Assembly: GCA_020687605.1 (NCBI GenBank)
Contig: JAJEQY010000061.1
Location: 1 to 21,264, forward strand
DNA: 21,264 bases
Direction of reading: 5' to 3'
Source of the DNA: Intestinimonas aquisgranensis
GTDB lineage: Bacteria; Bacillota; Clostridia; Oscillospirales; Oscillospiraceae
Shown here one piece after another: positions 9,171 through 15,249 of this stretch (within the stretch, counting starts at the first letter, position 1; the number at the start of each line of letters is the position of its first letter). Made by a program: the position numbers and the translations under genes. The notes beneath the pieces were generated by a model. That model ran no database searches. It was not told the origin of the DNA and worked only from the letters and a program-made list of their open reading frames with translations.

Positions 9171-9188
9171 AGGTGAAGAAGAACTGCT

Positions 9189-9247
9189 TTGCCCTGGCAG
9201 AAGGCGCTGGGCATCCTGCCGGCCCGAGCAGAGGAAGGGCCAGGCAA
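9189..9247 (+). promoter_or_regulatory. Structured 5' leader of the cat operon
   Basis: TTGCCCTGGC (9189-9198) can pair with GCCAGGCAA (9239-9247) with one bulged C, enclosing GC-rich sequence that can fold further. The stem ends 27 nt before the AAGGAGG site, so it does not itself sequester that site. Known inducible cat genes use leader-peptide attenuation, but no clear leader ORF with its own ribosome binding site was found here. A regulatory role is only a possibility. Confidence 0.3.
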
Positions 9248-9291
9248 CCCCGTCCAGAGGGCGCGAAGCAGTCCAAGGAGGAACAGGTGAA

Positions 9292-9942
9292 ATGACTTTT
9301 ACCCCCATTGACCGGGCACATTGGGCCCGCAAGGAGTATTTCGACCACTATTTTTCCCAGGTCCCGTGCACGTACAGTGCCGTCTTTCAGCTGGACATCA
9401 CCAGGCTCCGTCAGCAGGGGCAGAAGCTGTATCCGACCATGCTCTACCACATCGCCACAGAGGTGAACCTCCATGAGGAGTTCCGCACGGCGCTGGACGG
9501 GGCAGGACAGCTGGGGATCTATGACCGAATGCACCCCTGCTACACCATCTTTCACAAGGAAAGCGAGACCTTCTCCAACCTCTGGACGGAATATACCCCC
9601 GATTATGAGGCCTTCTGTGAGGCCTATCGGCTGGACATGGCTCAGTACGGCAGGAATCCGGGCATGGAGGCCAAGCCCGGCACGCCGGAGAACACGTTTC
9701 CTGTGTCCATGCTCCCGTGGGCCAGCTTCGAGGGGTTCAATCTGAACCTGCAGAAGGGCTACGATTACCTGCTGCCCATCTTCACCATGGGCAGGTATCA
9801 GGAAACGGGCGGCAAGACCTTACTGCCCCTGGCGGTGCAGGTACATCACGCCGTGTGTGACGGCTTCCACCTGTGCCGTTTTGTCAACGGCCTCCAGGCA
9901 CGACTGGACGGCACTCAAGTACACGAGGAGAAGGAACCATGA
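9292..9942 (+). CDS. cat: Type A chloramphenicol O-acetyltransferase
   Basis: This 216-aa protein has the normal CAT length and transfers acetyl from acetyl-CoA to the 3-hydroxyl of chloramphenicol, giving resistance. The catalytic motif H185-H-A-V-C-D190-G is complete, with H186 as general base and D190 structural. It closely follows the clostridial CatP pattern: RKEYFDHYF near residue 13, PCTYS at 25, LGIYDRM at 74, GFNLNLQKGYDYL at 148. The start at 9292 has a consensus AAGGAGG 10 nt upstream; longer frames lack one. It is the first gene of a seven-gene operon and overlaps the deformylase gene by 4 nt. Its GC-rich codon use matches the neighbours, so it looks long resident rather than newly acquired. 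Resistance itself is inferred. Confidence 0.93.
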   Translation: MTFTPIDRAHWARKEYFDHYFSQVPCTYSAVFQLDITRLRQQGQKLYPTMLYHIATEVNLHEEFRTALDGAGQLGIYDRMHPCYTIFHKESETFSNLWTEYTPDYEAFCEAYRLDMAQYGRNPGMEAKPGTPENTFPVSMLPWASFEGFNLNLQKGYDYLLPIFTMGRYQETGGKTLLPLAVQVHHAVCDGFHLCRFVNGLQARLDGTQVHEEKEP

Positions 9943-10349
9943 TCCGAGACATCTGTAAGGACGAGGCCTTTCTGGCCCAAAAGGCGGAACCCGCCACACC
10001 GGACGATCTTCCCATTGCCGCCGACCTGCTGGAGACGCTGGAGCACCACAAGGCCGGCTGCGTGGGGATGGCGGCCAACATGATCGGCGTCAACAAGCGC
10101 ATCATCGCCTTTGACAACGAGGGGACCTATATGGTCATGTTCAATCCGGAGATCGTCAAAAAATCCGGCCCCTACGACACGGAGGAGGGCTGTCTCTCCC
10201 TCACCGGCGTTCGCCCGGCCAAACGTTGGAAGTCCATCAAGGTGCGCTGGCAGAATGAAAAATTTCAAGAGCGGCTGAAAACCTTCACCGGCTGGACGGC
10301 CCAGATCATCCAGCACGAGATCGACCACTGCGAGGGTATCATCATATGA
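9939..10349 (+). CDS. def: Peptide deformylase (short clostridial type)
   Basis: This is a 136-aa metal enzyme that removes the N-formyl group from new proteins. All three family motifs are present: motif I G40-C-V-G-M-A-A-N-M-I-G50, motif II EGCLS (83-87, metal ligand C85), and motif III QHEIDH (125-130, ligands H126 and H130, catalytic E127). In motif I the canonical Gln is replaced by Met48, which is usual in this short clostridial subfamily as I know it but may lower activity. The protein ends soon after motif III, without a long C-terminal helix. The ATG overlaps the cat stop (ATGA) and the TGA overlaps the next start, so translation is coupled on both sides. It may be an accessory copy beside a housekeeping def elsewhere. 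Confidence 0.92.
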   Translation: MIRDICKDEAFLAQKAEPATPDDLPIAADLLETLEHHKAGCVGMAANMIGVNKRIIAFDNEGTYMVMFNPEIVKKSGPYDTEEGCLSLTGVRPAKRWKSIKVRWQNEKFQERLKTFTGWTAQIIQHEIDHCEGIII

Positions 10350-10660
10350 AAAAGTGCAGGATCACCGTGATGCGCATCACACGGTACGAGGACCTGATGA
10401 CTCAATACGAAAACCCCATTTCCCACACCTGCGACATGGAAGTGGGACAGGTCTTTGTGGCCAACGGGTGGGAAAAACCGGAGGGCTTTTGCCAGAGCGC
10501 CTGGGACACCCTCTCCCCCTTTGTGCTGGCCCTGAGCCACGGGGCCGAGAATTTCTACGACGGCTGGATGAAAAATCCCCGCTCCGCCATGCTCTCCTGC
10601 AACGACGGCTTTCGCCCGGTGAGCTTTCTGGTGGAGGCCCTGGACGAGGACGCGGACTGA
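10346..10660 (+). CDS. TIGR04076 family protein
   Basis: This 104-aa protein matches the pattern of TIGR04076: N-terminal KKCRITVMR, a GQxFV segment near residue 34, KPEGFCQSAWD (44-54), and a C-terminal CNDGFRPVSFLVE (85-97). The function of the family is unknown. Conserved cysteines (C4, C29, C49, C85) could bind metal or take part in redox, but that is inference. It overlaps def by 4 nt and is followed after 12 nt by the SDR gene. Confidence 0.8.
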   Translation: MKKCRITVMRITRYEDLMTQYENPISHTCDMEVGQVFVANGWEKPEGFCQSAWDTLSPFVLALSHGAENFYDGWMKNPRSAMLSCNDGFRPVSFLVEALDEDAD

Positions 10661-10672
10661 GGAGGAAACGCT

Positions 10673-11383
10673 ATGTTTGAAAACAAAGTGGCCGTGGTCA
10701 CCGGCGGGGCCAGGGGCATTGGAAAGGCCATTGCGGAAGAATTTCGCAAGGCGGGCGCCCGGGTGTGCGTCATCGACCTCCTCCCCAACGACTATTTCGT
10801 GGGCGATCTGGCCGACCAGGCCGTGCTGGAGGACTTTGCCCGCAAGGTCATCGCCGACTATGGCCATGTGGACTTTTTGGTCAACAACGCCCTGCCCCTC
10901 ATGAAGGGCATCGACACCTGCACCTACGAGGAGTTCAACTACGCCCTGCGGGTGGGAGTCACCGCCCCCTTCTACCTCGCCAAGCTCTTCGCCCCCCACT
11001 TCGCACCCGGGGCGGCCATCGTGAATATCTCCTCCTCCCGGGACCGGATGAGTCAGCCCCAGACCGAGAGCTACACGGCGGCCAAGGGCGGCATCTCCGC
11101 CCTGACCCACGCTCTGGCCGTGAGTCTGAGCGGTAAGGTGCGGGTCAACTCCATCTCCCCCGGCTGGATCGACACCGACTACACCGTCTATGAGGGCCCC
11201 GACGCCGTCCAGCAGCCCGCCGGGCGGGTTGGCAATCCCCTGGACATCGCCAATATGGTGCTCTACCTCTGTTCTGACAAGGCGGGCTTTATCACCGGGG
11301 AGAACATCTGCATCGACGGCGGCATGACCCGCCAGATGATCTACCACAACGACTTCGGCTGGACCCTGGGAGGAAGCGTATGA
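10673..11383 (+). CDS. SDR-family oxidoreductase
   Basis: This is a 236-aa classical short-chain dehydrogenase. It has the cofactor loop TGGARGIG (10-17), D35 after the second strand (suggesting NAD preference), NNA at 71-73, and catalytic Ser121, Tyr134 and Lys138 (YxxxK). PGWIDTD (163-169) and the C-terminal ITGENICIDGG motif complete the fold. The substrate is unknown. The start has GAGGAAA 6-8 nt upstream. The stop overlaps the YfcE-like gene by 4 nt. Confidence 0.93.
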   Translation: MFENKVAVVTGGARGIGKAIAEEFRKAGARVCVIDLLPNDYFVGDLADQAVLEDFARKVIADYGHVDFLVNNALPLMKGIDTCTYEEFNYALRVGVTAPFYLAKLFAPHFAPGAAIVNISSSRDRMSQPQTESYTAAKGGISALTHALAVSLSGKVRVNSISPGWIDTDYTVYEGPDAVQQPAGRVGNPLDIANMVLYLCSDKAGFITGENICIDGGMTRQMIYHNDFGWTLGGSV

Positions 11384-11838
11384 AACTTGCCATTCTCTCC
11401 GACACCCATGGCCTCCTGCGGCCCGAGGTGCTGGAGCATCTGAAAACCGCCGACGCCATTCTCCACGGCGGAGACATCAACAAACAGAGCATCGTGGACC
11501 AGCTGCGCCAGTATGCCCCCCTCTACGTGGTCCGGGGCAACAACGACAAGGAGTGGGCGGAGGGCATCCCTCACCACCTCACCATCACCCTGGGCGGCGT
11601 GACCTTTTTCATGGTCCACAACAAAAAAGAGGTCCCAGCCGATCTCTCCGGCGTGGATGTGGTGCTCTTCGGCCACTCCCACAAGTACGTGCAGGAGGAG
11701 AAGGACGGCCGCCTCTGGCTCAACCCCGGCTCCTGCGGCCCCCGACGGTTCCACCAGGAGATCACCATGATGGTGGCGGAGGTCTCCGATGGGAACATCC
11801 AGGTGGAGAAGATCACCATTTCCCATGAGGTACCGTGA
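11380..11838 (+). CDS. YfcE/MJ0936-type metallophosphodiesterase
   Basis: This 152-aa compact calcineurin-like phosphoesterase has all metal-binding motifs: D8-T-H10-G, GGD (30-32), GNND (53-56), H80 and GHSH (98-101), then NPGS (115-118), as in YfcE. Members hydrolyse phosphodiesters in vitro, and the natural substrate is usually unknown. The length is normal. The start overlaps the SDR stop (ATGA) and the stop touches the next gene (TGATG), so it sits in the middle of the coupled operon. Confidence 0.92.
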   Translation: MKLAILSDTHGLLRPEVLEHLKTADAILHGGDINKQSIVDQLRQYAPLYVVRGNNDKEWAEGIPHHLTITLGGVTFFMVHNKKEVPADLSGVDVVLFGHSHKYVQEEKDGRLWLNPGSCGPRRFHQEITMMVAEVSDGNIQVEKITISHEVP

Positions 11839-12365
11839 TGGAGCTGGGCCTCACCTTTCCCCTCCAGCGCTTTCTGAAGGTAAAAACGCCGGCCTACGGC
11901 ACTCAGCCGGACCGGCGTTTCTGCTGGGACCTCCATGTTATTGAGCTGCGTGGGCGTAAGAGCCTGCTGGCCGTCCACTGCCACAGCCGCTACACCTTTG
12001 TGCGCTATGACGTGTCCCCCCTCCAGTGGGCGGATCTTCCCGGGCTGTTCCGGAAGGGGCTTTGGGAGAGCCTCACCGCCGCCGGGTTCTCCCAGGCCCG
12101 GGTGGAGGAGTATCTCCAGCAGTCCGGGCCCTTCGTGATCACCCGCACCCACGGCCGCCGGGAGGTGGCCTTTCTCAATCGGGCCTGGGAGGACGTGCTG
12201 GCCCTGGACCTGTGCCTGGACGCCGACCGCCAGGCCCAGCCCCTGCTGGACCGCGCCGTCAACACCCGGCCCAGCCGCTGCACCGGCTTCGACGGGCTTG
12301 GAACGGGCCTTGACCGGATGGCCGGGGCACTGACAAAAGGAGTCGAAATATGGAAGAATGTCTGA
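11838..12365 (+). CDS. DUF6933-like protein
   Basis: This is a 175-aa protein without a catalytic motif I can name. The N-terminal half resembles DUF6933: LQRFLKV near the start, WDLHVIELRGRKSLLAVHCHSRYTF (split around residue 30-54), and PLQWADLPGLFRKGLWESL. The C-terminal part has TRTHGRREVAFLNRAWEDVLAL. Function is unknown. The ATG at 11838 shares one base with the yfcE-type stop; a GTG at 11835 is the alternative. Its last 16 nt overlap the DUF5714-ArsC gene, whose AAAAGGAG site lies inside this gene. Confidence 0.7.
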   Translation: MELGLTFPLQRFLKVKTPAYGTQPDRRFCWDLHVIELRGRKSLLAVHCHSRYTFVRYDVSPLQWADLPGLFRKGLWESLTAAGFSQARVEEYLQQSGPFVITRTHGRREVAFLNRAWEDVLALDLCLDADRQAQPLLDRAVNTRPSRCTGFDGLGTGLDRMAGALTKGVEIWKNV

Positions 12366-13459
12366 TCTGCAAGGCGACCCTGGAATACCTGACTCAGGAC
12401 CAGGTCATGGAGTGTGCCATCTGTCATAAGAAAGAGCCCAGCAAGACCCGCTGCGTGAACGGCCACTACGTGTGCAGCGACTGCCACACCCAGGGGATGG
12501 ACAGCATCTTCGGCCTGTGCCTGGCCGAGACCTCCACAGATCCCATCGCCATCGTCCGTAAGATGATGGACCTGCCCTTCTGCCACATGCACGGCCCGGA
12601 GCACCATGTGATGGTGGGGGCGGCTCTGCTCACCGCCTACAAGAACGCCGGTGGGCAGCTGGACCTGGAGAAGGCCCTTCACGAGATCTACAGCCGGGGC
12701 AAAGCGGTCCCCGGCGGGGCCTGCGGCTTCTGGGGCGCCTGCGGCGCGGGGATCGGCGCAGGCCAGTTTATGGCCATCGCCACAGCCTCCACCCCCCTGG
12801 CCAAGGAGCCCTGGGGCCTGAGCAATCAGATGACCGCCCGGGCCCTGGACAGCATCGGCAAGGTGGGCGGCCCCCGCTGCTGCAAGCGGGACTCCTTCCT
12901 GGCCATCCTCTCCGCCATTGACTTTACACGTGAACACCTGGGGGTGGAGATGACGCGGACTCTCCCCGTCTGCTCTTACAGCAGCCGGAACAACCAGTGC
13001 ATCGGCAAGCGCTGCCCCTTCTCGGCAGTCAACCACAAAAAGCCCAGAGTGGCCTTCCTCTGCGTTCACAACTCCTGCCGCAGCCAGATGGCGGAGGCAC
13101 TGGGCAAAAAGCTGGCCGGTGATGTGTTTGAGAGCTTCTCCGCCGGCACCGAGCCAGGTGCCCGCATCAATCCCGACGCGATGCGTCTGATGAAGCAGGT
13201 CCACAGCATCGACATGGAGCAGACCCAGCACAACAAGCCCCTCTCTGATCTGCCGGCGGTGGACATCGTGGTCACCATGGGCTGCAACGTCCAGTGCCCC
13301 ACCTTCCCCTGCTCCCACCGGGAAGACTGGGGGCTGGACGACCCCAGCGGCAGGGAGGACAGCGCGTTCCTTTCCGTCATGGCGCAAATCGAGAAAAAGG
13401 TGCTTGATCTGAAGCACCGCATCCAAACGGGCGAGCTGAACGGCAAAGCATCCCTGTGA
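12350..13459 (+). CDS. DUF5714 - arsenate reductase (LMW-PTP type) fusion protein
   Basis: This 369-aa protein has two domains. Residues 1-226 match DUF5714: a cysteine-rich start (C4, C7, C22, C25, C35, C42, C45) that should bind zinc or a cluster, then HGPEHHVMVGAALLTAYKN (81-99), GGACGFWGACGAG, WGLSNQMT, GGPRCCKRDSF and CIGKRCPF. Residues 232-360 form a low-molecular-weight phosphatase/ArsC domain with the loop C238-x5-R244-S, Cys312 and Cys316 in MGCNVQC, and EDWGLDDPSG with a general-acid Asp330 or 331. That pattern is the thioredoxin-linked arsenate reductase type, converting arsenate to arsenite. Each domain is normally a separate protein. No arsR, arsB or acr3 gene lies in the window. 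The start is supported by AAAAGGAG 8 nt upstream, inside the previous gene. Confidence 0.88.
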   Translation: MEECLICKATLEYLTQDQVMECAICHKKEPSKTRCVNGHYVCSDCHTQGMDSIFGLCLAETSTDPIAIVRKMMDLPFCHMHGPEHHVMVGAALLTAYKNAGGQLDLEKALHEIYSRGKAVPGGACGFWGACGAGIGAGQFMAIATASTPLAKEPWGLSNQMTARALDSIGKVGGPRCCKRDSFLAILSAIDFTREHLGVEMTRTLPVCSYSSRNNQCIGKRCPFSAVNHKKPRVAFLCVHNSCRSQMAEALGKKLAGDVFESFSAGTEPGARINPDAMRLMKQVHSIDMEQTQHNKPLSDLPAVDIVVTMGCNVQCPTFPCSHREDWGLDDPSGREDSAFLSVMAQIEKKVLDLKHRIQTGELNGKASL

Positions 13460-13583
13460 CCGCCTCCACCTGAACCTCTGAAAATGTCAGGAATCCGGGC
13501 AAAAGTGGCCGTTTCCCTTGGTAGATTTTTGGCGCCCCGGACGGTATACTGATCGCAGAAACCAATCACAGGAGGGATGCGCC

Positions 13584-14033
13584 ATGAGTTTGGGAAGCAG
13601 CCTGTACCACGCCCGGAAAAAGAGCGGGCTGACCCAGGAGGCTGTGGCGGAGAAGCTGGGGGTGAGCCGCCAGACCATCTCCAAATGGGAGACCAACGAG
13701 ACCCTGCCCGACATCCGCCAGTCCAAGGGGCTGGCCATGCTCTACCACATGACCCTGGACGAGCTGATCGAGTACGACTTTGACGAGCAGCAGGCCCAGC
13801 AGATGATCGAAAGCGTCAGTGACGAGGCCCAGGCCCGGATCGACTGGAACAAGGTGTGGAGCAAAAAGTATCCGGTGCTGGCCACCTATCACCAGAAGGT
13901 GCGCATCGATGATTACGCCCCCGCGCTGCGCGAGCTGCTCACCCAGCTGCGGGTGGACTACGGCTACAATCACACCGACGCCCTGCTGGTGCTCAAGGAT
14001 ATTCTGGCCCGGGTATGGAAGGGCCAGGTGTGA
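13584..14033 (+). CDS. XRE-family helix-turn-helix regulator
   Basis: This 149-aa regulator has a Cro/C1-type helix-turn-helix at residues 5-62 (LYHARKKSGLTQEAVAEKLG, then VSRQTISKWETNETLPD). The C-terminal domain (about 70-149) is soluble, with no membrane segment, unlike the truncated regulator at the left end. The start has GGAGGG 8 nt upstream. A TATACT at 13545-13550 is a likely -10, but its -35 is poor, so it may need an activator. No good terminator separates it from the upstream operon, so some read-through is possible. It ends before a strong bidirectional terminator. Confidence 0.88.
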   Translation: MSLGSSLYHARKKSGLTQEAVAEKLGVSRQTISKWETNETLPDIRQSKGLAMLYHMTLDELIEYDFDEQQAQQMIESVSDEAQARIDWNKVWSKKYPVLATYHQKVRIDDYAPALRELLTQLRVDYGYNHTDALLVLKDILARVWKGQV

Positions 14034-14089
14034 CACAGACACCGGTGACCCAAACCGAATGCCTGTACGTCAAATATTCTTTCACCAAA

Positions 14090-14140
14090 AATACCCCTAT
14101 GCTGTGCTTGTCTGGTTTACAAGCGCAGCATAGGGGGATC
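14090..14140. terminator. Bidirectional terminator between XRE gene and DUF2200 gene
   Basis: CCCCTATGCTGTGCTTGT pairs with the segment ending at 14136 (ACAAGCGCAGCATAGGGG) as an 18-bp stem with one G-U pair. On the minus strand it is followed by TATTTTTGG, a good T-tract. On the plus strand the tail is GATCTTCTCTTT, weaker. Confidence 0.88.
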
Positions 14141-14172
14141 TTCTCTTTCATGGGCCACCGGACGGACGCCAT

Positions 14173-14523
14173 TCAGGTCCGCAAGATCTTCTCCATGGAC
14201 TTTCCCTTGGCCAGCTCATCCACCAGCTTGTCCAGATACCGGATCTCCCGCATCAGCGGGTCCTCGATCTCCTCCACCCGGATACCGCAGATCTTGCCGG
14301 TGATGAGGACGCGGTTGGGGTTCATTGCGGGGGCGTTCCGAAAAAAGTCCCCATAGCTGGTGTCGGACTGCTCCAGCCAGGCGATGTCCTCCGCGGTATA
14401 TCCGGTGAGCCAGGCGGTCACCTGGTCCACCTCGTCCCGGCTGCGGCCTTTCTTCTCCGCCTTGTTCACCAGAAGGGAATAGAGCTTGGCGAAGGGCATC
14501 TGCGTCACATCGGTGCGCGGCAT
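14173..14523 (-). CDS. DUF2200 family protein
   Basis: This is a 116-aa protein, the normal DUF2200 length. It carries the family features MPFAKLYSLLVNKAEKKGR (9-27), EVDQVTAWLTGY (31-42), NPNRVLITGKICGIRVEEIEDPLM and the very conserved C-terminus REIRYLDKLVDELAKGKSMEKIL. The function is unknown. The start at 14523 has GGGAGG 8 nt upstream. An in-frame ATG at 14595 lies inside the -10 element of the probable promoter, so it cannot be the start. It is transcribed alone and ends at the bidirectional terminator. Confidence 0.9.
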   Translation of the reverse strand: MPRTDVTQMPFAKLYSLLVNKAEKKGRSRDEVDQVTAWLTGYTAEDIAWLEQSDTSYGDFFRNAPAMNPNRVLITGKICGIRVEEIEDPLMREIRYLDKLVDELAKGKSMEKILRT

Positions 14524-14593
14524 GGCGTCAACCTCCCGGAAGCTCTGCGCAAAGGCAAACAGAGCCTTGTTGATTTTCAAAATCTGTGGTTCC

Positions 14594-14622
14594 ATGATAC
14601 CATATGTCCGCTCGGCTGGCAA
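14594..14622 (-). promoter_or_regulatory. Promoter of the DUF2200 gene
   Basis: On the minus strand, TTGCCA (14622-14617), a 17-nt spacer and TATCAT (14599-14594), 11 nt after the stop of the upstream small-protein gene. Its position also decides the DUF2200 start. Confidence 0.65.
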
Positions 14623-14632
14623 CCGTGGGCGC

Positions 14633-14953
14633 TCAGTAGAGCGTCCACCAGTACTCCACCAGCCTGCGGTATCGGTTTCCTTTGGGCGGCAGCTCCGTAC
14701 ACCTCCGCACCGCCCGGCTCGTTTTCCGCTTGAGGTACTGCTGGGTGCCGCTGCTTCTGGGCTGCTTGATATGGAAGCCGCTGTGCAGCAGCCTCCCGCT
14801 GTCAAAGCCGCCGTCAATATAGCCGATGTGGGGCGCATAGCCCAGATGCCGGATCAGAAAGAGCAGCTTCTCCCCATGCTTGATGTTCTGGAGGCGGCGA
14901 TATCCCCTGCCGCGGCTCCCTTCCGGCGTCTTGCCGCTCCACTCATGCATCAT
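14633..14953 (-). CDS. Small basic conserved-looking protein ending in EYWWTLY
   Basis: This 106-aa, strongly basic protein starts MMHEWSGKTPEGSRGRGY and continues with YRRLQNIKHGEKLLFLIRHLGY, a glycine-rich middle (HIGYIDGGFDSGR), SRAVRRCTELPPKG and the end RRLVEYWWTLY. The RR-rich stretches suggest nucleic acid binding. The aromatic EYWWTLY end recalls small proteins I have seen in Clostridia, but I know no function. It starts inside the 3' end of the 57-aa gene upstream (11-nt overlap, two adjacent ATGs), so the pair is almost certainly one translationally coupled unit. No convincing separate ribosome binding site is visible, which fits coupling. Confidence 0.6.
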   Translation of the reverse strand: MMHEWSGKTPEGSRGRGYRRLQNIKHGEKLLFLIRHLGYAPHIGYIDGGFDSGRLLHSGFHIKQPRSSGTQQYLKRKTSRAVRRCTELPPKGNRYRRLVEYWWTLY

Positions 14954-15116
14954 CCCGGCGGTCCCGCTGCTTCAGCCGGTTTCTGTCATATACCTTCCGG
15001 TTTGGCACGGTACGGGTGACAGGACTGAGACCATACCAGGAGCCCCGCTGCCTGGCATGATAGGCCCGCTGCTCCTTTTTGCTCCGCTTGTCCAACGGCA
15101 CCATTTGGGTCCTCAT
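14943..15116 (-). CDS. Small (57 aa) highly basic protein, first gene of a coupled pair
   Basis: From the ATG at 15116 the minus strand encodes 57 residues, starting MRTQMVPLDKRSKKEQ and including HARQRGSWYGLSPVTRTVPN and VYDRNRLKQRDRRDDA. About a third of the residues are Lys or Arg. The pattern KRSKKxQxxYxxxQRGSW...PVTRTVP recalls a small conserved protein of Clostridia, from memory, with unknown function. AAGGAAAGGGG lies 12 nt upstream of the first ATG. A second in-frame ATG at 15104 has GAGGA 6 nt upstream and may be the true start (53 aa). The gene overlaps the next one by 11 nt. It is an easy gene to miss because of its size. Confidence 0.65.
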   Translation of the reverse strand: MRTQMVPLDKRSKKEQRAYHARQRGSWYGLSPVTRTVPNRKVYDRNRLKQRDRRDDA

Positions 15117-15172
15117 GATTCTGTGTTTCCCCTTTCCTTTGTGACAACTTCTTTACATTTCTCTCCATCGCC

Positions 15173-15201
15173 TTGCGTTTCGGCGTCAGATGGGCTATAT
15201 T
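15173..15201 (+). promoter_or_regulatory. Promoter of the palindrome-containing XRE gene
   Basis: TTGCGT (15173-15178), a 17-nt spacer and TATATT (15196-15201), about 48 nt upstream of the gene start. It lies in the divergent region shared with the small-protein pair. Confidence 0.55.
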
Positions 15202-15249
15202 GATTCTCCCATGCAACCAACCAGATGGGCAAGAATGGAGGCGATCTTT

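Larger units (their letters stand above)
8875..9291. other. Divergent intergenic region between sbcDC and the cat operon
   Basis: These 417 nt hold the sbcDC promoter (8964-8992), the cat operon promoter (9142-9170) and a structured cat leader (9189-9247). Between 8993 and 9141 I see nothing I can name. A 65-codon frame at 8979-9176 has no ribosome binding site and is not accepted as a gene. Confidence 0.6.

Noticed and set aside
8979..9176. 65-codon plus-strand frame upstream of cat
   Set aside because: There is no ribosome binding site, the nearest TTGAAA/TATACT pair has only a 15-nt spacer, and its end overlaps the cat promoter.
9171..9291. Leader-peptide attenuator of the classical inducible cat type
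   Set aside because: No short frame with its own ribosome binding site and stall position could be found.
10265..11347. 360-codon open frame on the minus strand
   Set aside because: It is antisense to the TIGR04076 and SDR genes, which have clear motifs and coupled starts.
12005..13426. 473-codon open frame on the minus strand
   Set aside because: It is antisense to the DUF6933-like and DUF5714-ArsC genes and has no recognisable protein features.
14524..14838. Longer N-terminus for the DUF2200 protein
   Set aside because: The in-frame ATG at 14595 lies in the -10 element, the extra residues are unlike the family, and a good GGGAGG precedes 14523.
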